64,000 nt of DNA from Micromonospora cremea (GCF_900143515.1 NZ_FSQT01000001.1:1860001-1924000); one strand, 5' to 3'. Counted from the stretch's first letter, positions 8,238-17,268 are shown. The notes: generated from the letters alone by a model not told the origin. Made by a program: numbers and translations.

Positions 8238-8975
8238 TCAGCCCTGCGCGGTGGACCGCATGATGATCTCGTTGATGTCGACGGTGTCGGGTTGCGCGAT
8301 CGCGCAGGCGATGGCGTCGGCGACCGCGACGGCCGGCATGCCGAGTTCCTCGGCCGCGGCCCGGGCCGCGGCCTGGATCTGCGGATCGCCGCCGTGTTCG
8401 GTGAGTTCGGAGTGGGTGTAGCCGGGGCTCACGAGGGTCACCCGCACGTCCCGGCTCTCCTGGCGCAGTCCTTCGGTCAGCGCCCGCACCGCGTATTTGG
8501 TGGCGCAGTAGACCGCGGCCGTCGGATCCACACGGTAGGCCGCGGAGGAGCCGATGTTGATGATGTGGCCGGTGCCGCGGGCCCGCATGAGCGGCAGGGC
8601 GGCCGCGACACCGTGCAGGGTGCCGCGCAGGTTCACGTCGATCATCTGCTCCCACTCGTCGGTCCGCAGCGCGTCGACGGTGGACAGGGCCATGACGCCG
8701 GCGTTGTTGATCAGTACGTCGATGCGGCCGTACCGGTCGTGCGCGCCCTCGACGAAGGCATTCACGCTGTCCCGGCTGGTCACGTCGAGTTGACGGTACT
8801 CGGCCGTGCCGCCTGCGAGGCGCAGGTCGACGACGAGTGCGGCGAGGCGGTCGACGCGCCGGGCGCCGAGCACGACGTGATGGCCGTCGGCGGCGGCCAG
8901 ACGACGGGCTGTCGCGGCACCGATGCCGCTGCTCGCGCCGGTGATAAGAACGATCTTCGATCGCGGGTTGGTCAT
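8238..8975 (-). CDS. Short-chain dehydrogenase/reductase
   Basis: I start this 245-residue protein at the ATG preceded by AGGAG (MTNPRSKIVL); the open frame continues far upstream but is non-coding there. It has a complete classical SDR: the nucleotide-binding TGASSGIG near residue 13, NNAGVM in the middle, a catalytic serine in INIGSSAAY, and YCATK carrying the Tyr-x-x-x-Lys pair. The basic residues after the second strand (GARRVDR) favour NADP(H). The substrate is unknown. It is divergently transcribed from the HTH/MmyB regulator across a 231-base gap and is followed by the ABM-like gene, a common regulator/oxidoreductase arrangement. Confidence 0.85.
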   Translation of the reverse strand: MTNPRSKIVLITGASSGIGAATARRLAAADGHHVVLGARRVDRLAALVVDLRLAGGTAEYRQLDVTSRDSVNAFVEGAHDRYGRIDVLINNAGVMALSTVDALRTDEWEQMIDVNLRGTLHGVAAALPLMRARGTGHIINIGSSAAYRVDPTAAVYCATKYAVRALTEGLRQESRDVRVTLVSPGYTHSELTEHGGDPQIQAAARAAAEELGMPAVAVADAIACAIAQPDTVDINEIIMRSTAQG

Positions 8976-9206
8976 TGCTGCTCCTGGTCCGGTTACTGCC
9001 TGGCGCGCCCAACCATCCTGCTGGCCCGGGTGCCCGGGAAGGGCGCCGTTTCCTGGGATCAGCGCACCCAGGTACGGCAGGTCCGGCCCGGCGGGGAGCC
9101 GGCACCGGTCGGTCAGCGCCACGCCACGCGGAGGGCACGGCAGCGCGACTGGCAGGGAGCACCGCACCCTGGCAGGCCACTGACCAGGAGTTTTAGGCTG
9201 GTGGAC

Positions 9207-10031
9207 ATGCCCGCTACCCACGACCGGCTCGGCGAGTACCTCCGAGCCCAGCGCGCCCGCGTCGACCCTCGGGATGTCGGGCTGCGCGGTGGCGGCGACC
9301 GCCGGGTGGCGGGGTTGCGCCGCGAGGAGATCGCGGTGCTGGCCGGTGTGAGCGTCGACTACTACGCTCGCCTGGAGCAGGGCCGCGAACGCAACCCGTC
9401 GCCGCAGGTGCTCGACGCGATCGGGCGGGCCCTGCGCCTCTCCCCGGACGCGCGCGGCCACCTCTTCCGCCTCGCCGGGCTCAACCCCGCCCTGGGCCGG
9501 GACAGCTCCCGCGCCTCGGTCCACCCCGAGCTGCTGCGGTTGCTGGACGCCTTTCCCACCTCCGCCGCCTACGTGCTCAGTCCGGCGTTCGAGGTGCTGG
9601 CCACGAACGGTGTCGCGGCGGCGCTGCTGTCCCCGTTCGCGGGCACCGCCAACATGGTCCGGGTGCTGTTCGAGCATCCGCAGGCGCGCAGCGTGTTCCC
9701 GGACTGGCCGGCCCTCACCGAGAACGTCGTGCACGCCCCGCGGCTCAACGCCGGCATCTTCCCGGACGATGAGCAGATCCAGGCGCTCGTGGCCGACCTG
9801 CGGGAGGCCTCGCCCGCGTTCCGCTCGCTCTGGGAAGACCAGACGGTGGGCGGCCTGACCCGCATGTTCAAGGTCGTGCACCACCCGGACGCCGGACGGA
9901 TCGAGCTGACCTATCAGACCTTTGACGTCCGCGACGCGCCAGGCCAGCAACTGCTGGTCGGCACCCCGGCGCCGGGCAGTCGCAGCGCCGAGGCCCTCGC
10001 CTATCTGGCCGCTGTGTACGCCCCGGACTGA
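9207..10031 (+). CDS. XRE-type regulator with MmyB-like ligand-binding domain
   Basis: This 274-residue regulator has an N-terminal helix-turn-helix (LRREEIAVLAGVSVDYYARL, then EQGRERNPSPQVLDAIGRAL) and a C-terminal domain of the MmyB-like kind, with FPTSAAYVLSPAFEVLATN and the end ..LVGTPAPGSRSAEALAYLA. Such regulators usually sit beside and control a divergent oxidoreductase gene, which fits the SDR next door. I report the ATG at 9207; the GTG at 9201 is equally possible because AGGAG at 9186-9190 is ten bases from that GTG and 16 from the ATG. Confidence 0.85.
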   Translation: MPATHDRLGEYLRAQRARVDPRDVGLRGGGDRRVAGLRREEIAVLAGVSVDYYARLEQGRERNPSPQVLDAIGRALRLSPDARGHLFRLAGLNPALGRDSSRASVHPELLRLLDAFPTSAAYVLSPAFEVLATNGVAAALLSPFAGTANMVRVLFEHPQARSVFPDWPALTENVVHAPRLNAGIFPDDEQIQALVADLREASPAFRSLWEDQTVGGLTRMFKVVHHPDAGRIELTYQTFDVRDAPGQQLLVGTPAPGSRSAEALAYLAAVYAPD

Positions 10032-10115
10032 AACCCGCCCACGGCCGGGCCACGCGCGGTGGCCCCGCCGACGACCTGCTGGGTGTCGCGGCACGGGGCA
10101 GCCCCGTCGTTCCCT

Positions 10116-10129
10116 GTGGACAGGTCCAC
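10116..10129. promoter_or_regulatory. 14-bp inverted repeat upstream of the GH43 gene
   Basis: GTGGAC-AG-GTCCAC is a perfect two-arm palindrome just upstream of the LacI-type operator. It may be a second regulator site, but no partner copy was seen elsewhere in the window. Confidence 0.3.
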
Positions 10130-10136
10130 CCCTCTT

Positions 10137-10148
10137 TACAACGTTGTA
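10137..10148. promoter_or_regulatory. LacI-type operator of the GH43 gene
   Basis: TACAACGTTGTA is a perfect 12-base palindrome with the central CG pair typical of LacI-family operators. A second half-site, CGTTGTA, follows at 10154-10160. It lies about 70 bases before the GH43 start and overlaps a possible -35 element (TTTACA, 10135-10140). The identical 12-mer recurs upstream of the phytanoyl-CoA-dioxygenase-like gene at 29247-29258. No LacI-family gene is in the window. Confidence 0.6.
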
Positions 10149-10220
10149 TCCATCGTTGTAGAAACGGGGGCACACACCGACCCTTGTCGACACACCGCCC
10201 ACTCCCCCGAGGCAGGTCCC

Positions 10221-12446
10221 ATGCGACACCTTCGCCGCGGCGGCGCGCTCGCCGCCGCGCTCGGTCTGATCCTGGCCGCGACCGCACCCGCTCCCGCTGT
10301 CGGCTCCGACGACCCGTCCCGCTACCGCAACCCGATCTCGACCGCCGTCGGCGACACCTTCGCCGACCCGGTCATCGTCCGCGGCGACGACGGCTTCTGG
10401 TACGCCTACGGCACCACCGACCCGCTGCGCGAGGGCGAGCACGAGTTCCACCGGGTGCCCACCGCCCGCTCGGCTGACCTGGTCGACTGGACGTACGTCG
10501 GCGACGCCTTCGGCCCCGACCAGCGCCCGCCGTACGCGGCGCCCGGGGCGGCGTTCTGGGCGCCGGACGTGCGCCGCCTCGGCGACCGGTGGGTCATGTA
10601 CGTGACGGTCACCGACACCACGGCCTCCACCGAGGGCAGCGACTACGCCATCGGCGCGGCAACCGCCCCCACCCCGACCGGGCCGTGGACGTTCGCCGAC
10701 CAGCCGGTCGTCGCCCCACGTCCCGGCGGTGGTGGCGGCTACCTGTGGACCATCGACCCCAGCCAGTTCACCGACGTCGACGGGCGCAGCTACCTCTACT
10801 ACGGCAGCTACTACGGCGGCATCTCGGTCACCGAGCTCAGCCCGGACGGGCTGACCGCGGTCGGCACGCCGACCCTGGTGGCGATCGACAACAAGTTCGA
10901 GGGCAGCTACGTGCTGCGCCACGATGGCTGGTACTACCTGTTCGCCTCCACCGCGAACTGCTGCGCCGGCCCGGCCACCGGCTACTCCGTCCAGGTCGGA
11001 CGCGCGCGTGACCCGCGCGGCCCGTTCACCGACCGCGACGGCGTCGCGCTGACCGCGTCCCGGGCCGGCGGCACACCGGTGCTCACCCAGAACGGCAACC
11101 GGTGGATCGGCACCGGGCACAACGGCTTCCTCACGGACCTGTCCGGCCAGGACTGGATCGTCTACCACGCCATCGACCGCGCCGACCCGTACCTGGACGA
11201 GCCGTACGGCATCAACGAACGCCCGATGCTGCTGGACCGGCTCGACTGGATCGACGGGTGGCCGACGGTGAACGCCGGCGCCGGCCCGTCCGAGGGCACC
11301 CGGCCCGCGCCGGTGACCACCGGCCGGGTCGACGACCGGTTCGACGCCGCCGGGCTGACCGGCTGGCGACGTACCGCCGGCGAGTGGCAGGTCACCGACG
11401 GCCAGCTCACCGGCAGCGGCGCGCTGACCAGCCGTACCACCGTTGGCGGCGACGTCCGGGCGGAGGCCGACCTGCGGCTGACCGGCGCGGCCACCGCCGG
11501 GATCACCCTCGGCGACCGCGTCGAGGTCCGGGTGGACGCGGCCGGCGGCCGGCTGGTGGCCCGCGACGGCGACCGGCGCGCCACCGCGCCGCTGCCCGCC
11601 GGGCTCGACCTGGCCGACCGGCACAACCTGGCCATCGAGGTACGCGGCCGGCAGCTGGTCGCCGAGCTGAGCCCGGCCCGGCTCGGTGACCAGCTCGCCG
11701 TGGTGTCGCTGCGGCTGGACCACCCGGTCGCCGGTCGGCCCGGGCTGGCCGCCACCGGCGGCCCGGCCGTGTTCGACAACGTCAGCGTGGCCCGGCTGTA
11801 CCAACCGGCACGGCGGGCGGTCTCCGAGCCCCGGATCGGCGCGCCGTTGCGGACGTACTCCGACGAGTTCGGCGACGGGCTGGACGGCGACTGGCAGTGG
11901 GTGCGCGAGGACCCGGCGGCCACCGTCACCGGCGGCGCGCTGCGCTGGCCGGTGCAGGCCGCCGACCTGACCGGCACCGGCAACACCGCGGGGGTGCTGC
12001 TGCGCGACGCGCCGCGCGGCGACTACGTCGTCGAAACGAAGGTGACGCTGGACCTGGGCGAGGAGACGGTCCGCAACTACCAGCAGGCCGGGCTGGTCGC
12101 GTACGTGGACGACGATCGGTTCGCCCGGCTGGCCCAGGTGGCGATCTGGAACACCCGGCAGGTCGAGTTCGGCTACGAGCTGCCCTTCGCCGGCCAGCCG
12201 GTGTACGGCGGCAGCATCGTCGGCACCCCGGCCACCACCACCTGGCTGCGGCTGGCGCATCACGTCGACCCGGTCACCGGAGAGCACGAGTTCCGGGCCG
12301 GCTCCAGCCGGGACGGGCGGAGCTGGACGTGGGGTGCGGTGTGGACCTTCCCGGCCGACAGCACCCCGAGGATCGGCCTGGTCGCGCACGGCGGCGCCGA
12401 GCCACCGGTCACCGCCGAGTTCGACTACCTGCGCTTCTACCGCTGA
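10221..12446 (+). CDS. Secreted GH43 family glycoside hydrolase (arabinan/xylan side-chain type)
   Basis: A 741-residue exported enzyme. Residues 1-28 are a signal peptide (basic start, Ala/Leu core). The five-bladed GH43 propeller follows, with general base Asp49 in TFADPVIV, the pKa-modulating Asp in WTIDPSQF and the catalytic acid Glu in KFEGSYVL. GH43 enzymes release arabinose or xylose from plant polysaccharides. After about residue 360 come two jelly-roll-like domains: one around DDRFDAAGLTGW, and a C-terminal concanavalin-like domain as in beta-xylosidases (YSDEFGDGLDGDWQW to the end). I start at the ATG at 10221, which begins the signal peptide. It is monocistronic, with a LacI-type operator upstream and a strong terminator downstream, so it is probably sugar-induced. 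Confidence 0.88.
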   Translation: MRHLRRGGALAAALGLILAATAPAPAVGSDDPSRYRNPISTAVGDTFADPVIVRGDDGFWYAYGTTDPLREGEHEFHRVPTARSADLVDWTYVGDAFGPDQRPPYAAPGAAFWAPDVRRLGDRWVMYVTVTDTTASTEGSDYAIGAATAPTPTGPWTFADQPVVAPRPGGGGGYLWTIDPSQFTDVDGRSYLYYGSYYGGISVTELSPDGLTAVGTPTLVAIDNKFEGSYVLRHDGWYYLFASTANCCAGPATGYSVQVGRARDPRGPFTDRDGVALTASRAGGTPVLTQNGNRWIGTGHNGFLTDLSGQDWIVYHAIDRADPYLDEPYGINERPMLLDRLDWIDGWPTVNAGAGPSEGTRPAPVTTGRVDDRFDAAGLTGWRRTAGEWQVTDGQLTGSGALTSRTTVGGDVRAEADLRLTGAATAGITLGDRVEVRVDAAGGRLVARDGDRRATAPLPAGLDLADRHNLAIEVRGRQLVAELSPARLGDQLAVVSLRLDHPVAGRPGLAATGGPAVFDNVSVARLYQPARRAVSEPRIGAPLRTYSDEFGDGLDGDWQWVREDPAATVTGGALRWPVQAADLTGTGNTAGVLLRDAPRGDYVVETKVTLDLGEETVRNYQQAGLVAYVDDDRFARLAQVAIWNTRQVEFGYELPFAGQPVYGGSIVGTPATTTWLRLAHHVDPVTGEHEFRAGSSRDGRSWTWGAVWTFPADSTPRIGLVAHGGAEPPVTAEFDYLRFYR

Positions 12447-12465
12447 GGCGGTCGACGAACAGATA

Positions 12466-12502
12466 CCCGGGGGCCTCCGTCGCGTGGACGGAGGCCCCCG
12501 GG
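12466..12502 (+). terminator. Terminator after the GH43 gene
   Basis: A perfect 16-base-pair stem (12466-12481 with 12487-12502) closes a five-base GCGTG loop 20 bases after the GH43 stop. No T-run follows, as is usual in actinomycetes. Confidence 0.8.
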
Positions 12503-12623
12503 GCCGGCGCGATGTCGGCGCCGAGTGCCTGCTTGCCTGCGGACGTACTCTGAAGGGGCCGCGACGCCATTGTGGCGAGTCGGGGCCCAAGCGCTCGCAC
12601 CGCGGGCGGATAGAAGTAGCCGC

Positions 12624-13316
12624 ATGATCTGGACGAGGCTCAGAAGCGACCGCACCCCTCCCCGACTCCGCGCCGTTGACGACCTGCAGTTTCCTGCAAG
12701 CGGACGTCAGCGTCTCCTGAATCAGCATCCCCATCTCAGCGGCGACGACATCCGTCTGGTCGAAGCCGCGACCCGCCAATGGTTCAGGCTCGTCGTCCGC
12801 CACTCCGACGCGAAGCTTTCGATGCCGTCGGTGATCGTGGACGATCTGTGGCAGGAGCTGACCCTGCACGAGCGGGACTACGCCACCTTCTGCGACGTTG
12901 CGTTCGGGCGCCTTCTGCACCACCAGCCGAGGTCTGCGACGAGCGCCGGCACCGTCAATCGCAACCCTCTGCTGCTGGCCACTCTGAGCTGTGGCCGCCG
13001 GGACGAGGATTGCGGCCCAACCGGTCTTCCCCTGCTGTTCCGCGTGGACCAGGAGCTCCGCATCCTAGATGGCAACCGCTACCTGGCCGACTGCGGAGGG
13101 CGTGGCGAGTGCTTCCCGGTCTCCAACCGGGTCTGCCTGCAACACCTCGGAGGGCCGGGCAAACGGCCCAAGCCACCCGGCATCCGCGGCGATCTGCCCT
13201 TCAACGACGGCCGCCACGGCTACGCCGGCGGTGCGGGCGGCGGTGGTGGCGGCGACGGCGAGTTGTATGGCGGCGGCGATGGCGGGGGCGGCGATGGTGG
13301 TGGGGGCAGCAACTGA
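12624..13316 (+). CDS. Glycine-rich domain-containing protein
   Basis: A 230-residue protein starting at MIWTRLRSD. Residues 25-110 match the helical core seen in glycine-rich-domain proteins: HPHLSGDDI, AATRQWFRLV, MPSVIVDDLWQELTLHERDY, FCDVAFGRLLHHQP. The middle part has several cysteines (SCGRRDEDCG, LADCGGRGEC, NRVC) that could bind metal. The last 35 residues are almost entirely Gly with Asp, Asn and Ser. No signal peptide is visible. The function is unknown; the Gly-rich tail looks like a flexible or surface-associated tail, but nothing shows export. It is monocistronic. Confidence 0.7.
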   Translation: MIWTRLRSDRTPPRLRAVDDLQFPASGRQRLLNQHPHLSGDDIRLVEAATRQWFRLVVRHSDAKLSMPSVIVDDLWQELTLHERDYATFCDVAFGRLLHHQPRSATSAGTVNRNPLLLATLSCGRRDEDCGPTGLPLLFRVDQELRILDGNRYLADCGGRGECFPVSNRVCLQHLGGPGKRPKPPGIRGDLPFNDGRHGYAGGAGGGGGGDGELYGGGDGGGGDGGGGSN

Positions 13317-13375
13317 GGCCCCACCTGCGTTGATGACCGCCCGATGCCCCTGCCGGATCGGACGGTCACGAGCGA

Positions 13376-13897
13376 TCAGACGTGCTGGCGGGTCAGCGGC
13401 GTCACCGACCGGTCCGCGCCGTCGTAGCTACGGGCCGCGACGAACGCGCCCGTCGGCCGCTGGCCGCCGGCGACCGCCCGGGCCAGCCGCAGGTCCGCGT
13501 TGCGGAACCGCAGTGCCACGCTCAGGTGCGGCACCCACACACCCGGCGCGTGCCACGGACGATGTCCGGCGGCGTCGGCGAGCACGTCCCAGACGGCGGC
13601 GTGCAGCGCCGTCAGCGCCGGCGTGGGTCGCACGAGCCAGACCAACGGCGCACTGCCGTCGAGAACGACGATGCGGTCGAGTGTGACCGGCACCGGCAGC
13701 GCGGCGTCGAACAGGTCGGCCAGGCGATGCTCGGTACCGGGTGGGAACTCGTCCACCGCCGCGAGGGTTAGGTGCGGCCGGTTGGTCGGGTGGGTGTTGC
13801 GGGCCAGGCTGGGCAACCCTGCTGCGGCCAGCCGGTTCCAGGCGGCCCGGACCGCGCCGTCCAATCCGGGCGAACAGACCAGTTCCACCGTACGCAC
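13376..13897 (-). CDS. 2H phosphoesterase / 2'-5' RNA ligase-like protein
   Basis: This 173-residue cytosolic protein has the two signature motifs of the 2H superfamily: HLTLAAV near residue 42 and HLSVALR near residue 125, giving the pair of catalytic histidines. Members hydrolyse cyclic phosphodiesters such as 2',3'-cyclic phosphates, and the bacterial LigT/ThpR group can ligate or cleave 2'-5' RNA linkages. The length matches the family. It lies nine bases downstream of the Lrp-type regulator on the same strand, so the two are probably co-transcribed, though a functional link is not evident. Confidence 0.8.
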   Translation of the reverse strand: MRTVELVCSPGLDGAVRAAWNRLAAAGLPSLARNTHPTNRPHLTLAAVDEFPPGTEHRLADLFDAALPVPVTLDRIVVLDGSAPLVWLVRPTPALTALHAAVWDVLADAAGHRPWHAPGVWVPHLSVALRFRNADLRLARAVAGGQRPTGAFVAARSYDGADRSVTPLTRQHV

Positions 13898-13906
13898 CGA
13901 CCCACG

Positions 13907-14377
13907 CTACTCGGCGGGTTGCGGCTCGGTGCGCTGGTCGAGGACGCTCACCGGGCGTTCGAAGAATGTCTCCAGCACGACGATGGTCTGGGTGCCGGTC
14001 ACTCCGCCGATCTCGAAGATGGCGCGGAGCACCGCCTGCAGGTCTTCGGTGGTCGCCGTGCGGATCTTCACCAGCAGCGAGGCCGCGCCGGCGATGATGT
14101 GCGCTTCCTGGATGCCGGGGATTGCCGCGAGCGCTTCGCGGGTGTCGCCCATCCACGTGTTGCCGTCGACCATCACGAAGGCCGACACCCCCCGGTCCAC
14201 GGCAGCGGGGTCGACGTCGACGGTGGTGCGGCGGATCACGCCGCGGTCGCGCAGCTTGCGCACCCGATCGTGTGCCGAGCCGGCGGACAGGCCCACCGCC
14301 TTCCCCAGCGTCGCGTAGGACTGGGTGGCGTCCTCCTGCAGGCACGCCAACAACGCTCGGTCGATGTCATCTACCAA
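13907..14377 (-). CDS. Lrp/AsnC family regulator
   Basis: A 156-residue regulator with an N-terminal AsnC helix-turn-helix (DRALLACLQEDATQSYATLG, then GLSAGSAHDRVRKLRDRGVI) and a C-terminal RAM effector-binding domain (AFVMVDG, IAGAASLLVKIRT). The start is a TTG at 14377, supported by GGGAG eight bases upstream; no ATG or GTG is better placed. Lrp-type proteins sense amino acids or small acids and act as octamers. It is divergent from the SMP-30-type gene across 110 bases and is the natural candidate regulator of that gene. Confidence 0.85.
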   Translation of the reverse strand: MVDDIDRALLACLQEDATQSYATLGKAVGLSAGSAHDRVRKLRDRGVIRRTTVDVDPAAVDRGVSAFVMVDGNTWMGDTREALAAIPGIQEAHIIAGAASLLVKIRTATTEDLQAVLRAIFEIGGVTGTQTIVVLETFFERPVSVLDQRTEPQPAE

Positions 14378-14487
14378 GCTCGCCGCTCCCGAGGATGTGA
14401 TCTAGCAAATGAGCCGGTTGACCTTACCACGTTCGGTGTGCGTACGATTTGGCCGAATGTGGTCTACGAGATGCCGGAGGCGCGGCC

Positions 14488-15420
14488 ATGGTCGAGACGA
14501 TTCCCGCACAGTTCCACCTGCTCGACGAGCGGTTCCGTTACCTGGACGGCGACTTCGTCCTCGAACGGCTGCACACGGGAGCACGCAAGACCGAGGGCCC
14601 GGCGTACTTTCCAGCCGGCCGGTACCTGGTGTGCAGCGACATCCCCAACGACCGGCTCCTGCGCTGGGACGAGACCACCGGCGCGGTCGGCGTCTTCCGC
14701 CACGCCTCGGGCTACGCCAACGGCAACACCGTGGACCGCCAGGGGCGGCTCGTCACGTGCGAGCAGGGCAACCGGCGAGTCACCCGCACCGAGCACGACG
14801 GCACGATCACCGTGCTCGCCGACCGCTACGAGGGCCGACGGCTCAACAGCCCCAACGACGTGGTGGTACGCGCCGACGGCACGATCTGGTTCACCGACCC
14901 GAGCTACGGCATCCACTCCGACTACGAGGGCAACAGGGGCGACAACGAGTTCGACGGCGCCTGCTACGTGTTCCGCCTCGACCCGGCCACCGGCGACCTG
15001 CGTGTCGTCGCCGACGATTTCTGCCGCCCCAACGGCCTGGCCTTCTCCGGCGACGAGCAGCAGCTCTACATCGTCGACACCCGGCAGGATCCCAGCCACA
15101 TCCGCGTCTTCGACGTCACCGACGACGGCACCCTGACCGGCGGGAAGGTCTTCGCCGAATGCGATCTCGGCCGCTTCGACGGCATCCGCGTCGACGACGC
15201 CGGGCGTGTGTGGGCCGCAGCCTGGGACGGTGTGCACTGCTTCGACCCCGACGGCAGCCTCATCGGCAAGCTCCTGCTGCCGGAACCGGTCGCCAACCTC
15301 ACCTTCGGCGGCCCGAAACGCAACCACCTGTTCATTACCGCCGGCAGGTCCGTGTACGCGCTTCGAGTCACCTTCAACGGCGCCCGCTACCCCGCGCCCA
15401 CTGGCGGCGAGGGGAGATGA
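14488..15420 (+). CDS. SMP-30/gluconolactonase-like hydrolase
   Basis: A 310-residue six-bladed propeller of the SMP-30/lactonase type. The metal-binding landmarks are visible: KTEGPAYFP (Glu), NSPNDVVV (Asn) and NGLAFSGDEQ followed by YIVDT (Asp). Such enzymes open sugar lactones using Ca2+ or Zn2+. I chose the ATG at 14488 because GGAGG sits seven bases upstream; the earlier TTG has no site. There is no signal peptide, so it acts in the cytoplasm. Its divergent partner is an Lrp-type regulator. It ends before a palindromic repeat that probably also serves as a terminator. Confidence 0.85.
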   Translation: MVETIPAQFHLLDERFRYLDGDFVLERLHTGARKTEGPAYFPAGRYLVCSDIPNDRLLRWDETTGAVGVFRHASGYANGNTVDRQGRLVTCEQGNRRVTRTEHDGTITVLADRYEGRRLNSPNDVVVRADGTIWFTDPSYGIHSDYEGNRGDNEFDGACYVFRLDPATGDLRVVADDFCRPNGLAFSGDEQQLYIVDTRQDPSHIRVFDVTDDGTLTGGKVFAECDLGRFDGIRVDDAGRVWAAAWDGVHCFDPDGSLIGKLLLPEPVANLTFGGPKRNHLFITAGRSVYALRVTFNGARYPAPTGGEGR

Positions 15421-15430
15421 GCGACGCGTC

Positions 15431-15485
15431 GATCATGAAGTTCGCGACGTCGGTACCGGCGTGTCGTGACGCTAACTTCATGATC
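15431..15485. repeat. GATC-bounded intergenic palindrome, copy 1
   Basis: GATCATGAAGTT at 15431-15442 is repeated inverted as AACTTCATGATC at 15474-15485, with an inner complementary pair (TCGCGAC/GTCGTGA, one G-T wobble). It lies between convergent genes. Its boundary sequence GATCATG(A/G)AGTT is shared with the element at 54179-54234. Confidence 0.7.
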
Positions 15486-15511
15486 ACCCAGGAGGTCGGC
15501 CCTCGGCCCGG

Positions 15512-16117
15512 TCAGAGCCAGCCGTTGTCGCGGGCGGTGCGCACCGCTTCGGCCCGGTCGGCCGCGCCGAGCTTCTGCACGGCGGCGGAGAGGTGGTTGC
15601 GCACGGTGCCGGTGGACAGGTGCACCCGGCGGGCGATCACCGCCACCGGGGCGCCGAACTCGGCCAGCCGCAGCGTCTCCAGCTCGCGGGGGGTCAGCGG
15701 GCAGGCGGGCAGGGTCAACGCGTCCGCGGCGAGCGACGGGTCGACGTAGCGCCCGCCGCCGTGCACCCGGCGGATCACGTCGGCGAGCGCGCCGCCCGGC
15801 GAGCCCTTGGGCAGGAATCCCCGCGCCCCGGCGGTCAACGCCTGCCGCAGGTGCCCCGGCCGGCCGTGCCCGGTCAACACCACCACCGCACAGGCGGGCA
15901 GTGCCCGGGTCAGCTCGGCGGCCACGTCGATGCCGTCCAGGCCGGGCATCTCCAGGTCCACCACGGCCACGTCGGGACGATGCGCCAACGCGGCGTCGAC
16001 CGCGGCCCGCCCCTCGGCGGCCTGGGCCACCACCTCGATGTCCGGCTCGAGCCCGAGCAGCGCGGCGACGGCGACGCGCACCAGCTCCTCGTCATCGGCG
16101 AGCAGGACGCGGATCAC
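15512..16117 (-). CDS. NarL/DesR-type response regulator
   Basis: A 201-residue response regulator. The receiver domain has acidic residues at LLADDEE, the phospho-acceptor Asp54 in VAVVDLEMPG, and a Lys in GFLPKGSPGG. A LuxR-type DNA-binding domain follows (LTPRELETLRLAEFG, then VHLSTGTVRNHLSAAVQKLG). The start is a GTG at 16117 that overlaps the TGA of the sensor-kinase gene by four bases (GTGA), so the two are translationally coupled. It should be phosphorylated by that kinase. DesR-type regulators often respond to membrane state; the target here is not visible. Confidence 0.9.
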   Translation of the reverse strand: MIRVLLADDEELVRVAVAALLGLEPDIEVVAQAAEGRAAVDAALAHRPDVAVVDLEMPGLDGIDVAAELTRALPACAVVVLTGHGRPGHLRQALTAGARGFLPKGSPGGALADVIRRVHGGGRYVDPSLAADALTLPACPLTPRELETLRLAEFGAPVAVIARRVHLSTGTVRNHLSAAVQKLGAADRAEAVRTARDNGWL

Positions 16118-17268
16118 GAGGCCACCGGCACGGTGGCCTCCAGGGTGAACACCGCGTCCTCGCGGCGCACCCGAAGCTCGCCCCCGACGGCGGCGAGCCG
16201 GTCGGCCAGCCCGCGCAGGCCGTGGCTGTGCTCGTCCGCGCCCCCGTCGTCGGCGCCGTCGTTGGTCACCGTCATCCTGGCCACGTCGTCCTCCCGATGG
16301 ATGTGGATCCGGCACCAGTCGGCCCGGCTGTGCCGCAGGATGTTCGTCCCCGCCTCGCGCAGCACCACGGCCAACTCGGTGGCGGCGGACTGCGGCAGGT
16401 CCGCCGGTGGCGGAAGCACCTTGCAGCGCACCCCGCACGAGCGCAGCACGCCCGCCACGGCCGCCAACTGTTCGCCGAGGTCGACCGCGCGGTAGCCGTG
16501 CACGGTCTCCCGGACCTCGGCGAGTGCGGACGCGGCGAGCCGCTGCACCTCGGTGGCCTCCCGACCGGCCCGCTCCGGGTCCACCGGGGCGAGCCGGGCG
16601 GCCAGTTCGGCCTTCAACGCGATCACGGTGAGGCTGTGCCCCAGCACGTCGTGCACATCGCGGGCGAAGCGCAGGCGCTCCTCGGCGGCGGCCAGCCGGG
16701 CCTGGGCGGCCTGGCCCTGCCGGGCCTCCACGAGCAGGTCCCAGAACCAGACCTGGAACCAGTTGACCGCCGCGATGGTCACCCCGATTCCGCCGGCCAC
16801 GATCAGGTACCGCACGACGGATCCGCCGGTCCACCACGCCACGCCCGCCGACACCAGGAGCGTGCCGGCGATCACCGCCAGTGCCGCCGGCAGGCGGACC
16901 AGCAACGGCGCCATGCCGATCAGCGAGGCGCCCAACCAGGCCCAGGTCGGCCAGACACCGGCCGCCACCGGCCCCACCAGCGGGATGGTCAGCACCGCCA
17001 CCCCGGCCAGGCTCAGCTGGGCGCGGCGCCGCCAGCGCTGGTCGAGCCACGGCGTGACGGCCGCGTACAGCACGGCGGTCTGGGTGGCCGCGAAGGCGAG
17101 GATGCCGACCGCGCCGAGCGCGACGCGGCCGGGGTCAGTGTCCCGGGTCAGGCCGACGGTAGGCAGCAGGACGCTCGCCCAGACGCCGGTGGCCAGCGAC
17201 AGCAGGGTCGCCCGCCGCGCCCGGTGCAGCCGGCGGTCCGCCCGGGGAGTCACCGCCTCGCTCGACAC
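16114..17268 (-). CDS. DesK-type sensor histidine kinase
   Basis: A 384-residue membrane kinase. About residues 20-175 carry five or six hydrophobic segments without a large extracellular loop, suggesting sensing within the membrane. The dimerisation and phosphoacceptor domain has RDVHDVLGHSLTVIALKAEL with His206, the HisKA_3 signature. The ATPase domain has the N-box as LREAGTNILRHSRA and a G-box as HGLRGLADRL. The start is a GTG. It is the first gene of a kinase-regulator pair and is divergent from the membrane protein at 17402, a possible target. Confidence 0.9.
   Translation of the reverse strand: MSSEAVTPRADRRLHRARRATLLSLATGVWASVLLPTVGLTRDTDPGRVALGAVGILAFAATQTAVLYAAVTPWLDQRWRRRAQLSLAGVAVLTIPLVGPVAAGVWPTWAWLGASLIGMAPLLVRLPAALAVIAGTLLVSAGVAWWTGGSVVRYLIVAGGIGVTIAAVNWFQVWFWDLLVEARQGQAAQARLAAAEERLRFARDVHDVLGHSLTVIALKAELAARLAPVDPERAGREATEVQRLAASALAEVRETVHGYRAVDLGEQLAAVAGVLRSCGVRCKVLPPPADLPQSAATELAVVLREAGTNILRHSRADWCRIHIHREDDVARMTVTNDGADDGGADEHSHGLRGLADRLAAVGGELRVRREDAVFTLEATVPVAS

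Noticed and set aside
8238..12923. A 1,561-codon open frame on the minus strand spanning several genes
   Set aside because: Only the last 245 codons (SDR) are coding; the rest is the low-complexity antisense of the GH43 and regulator genes, as expected in very GC-rich DNA.
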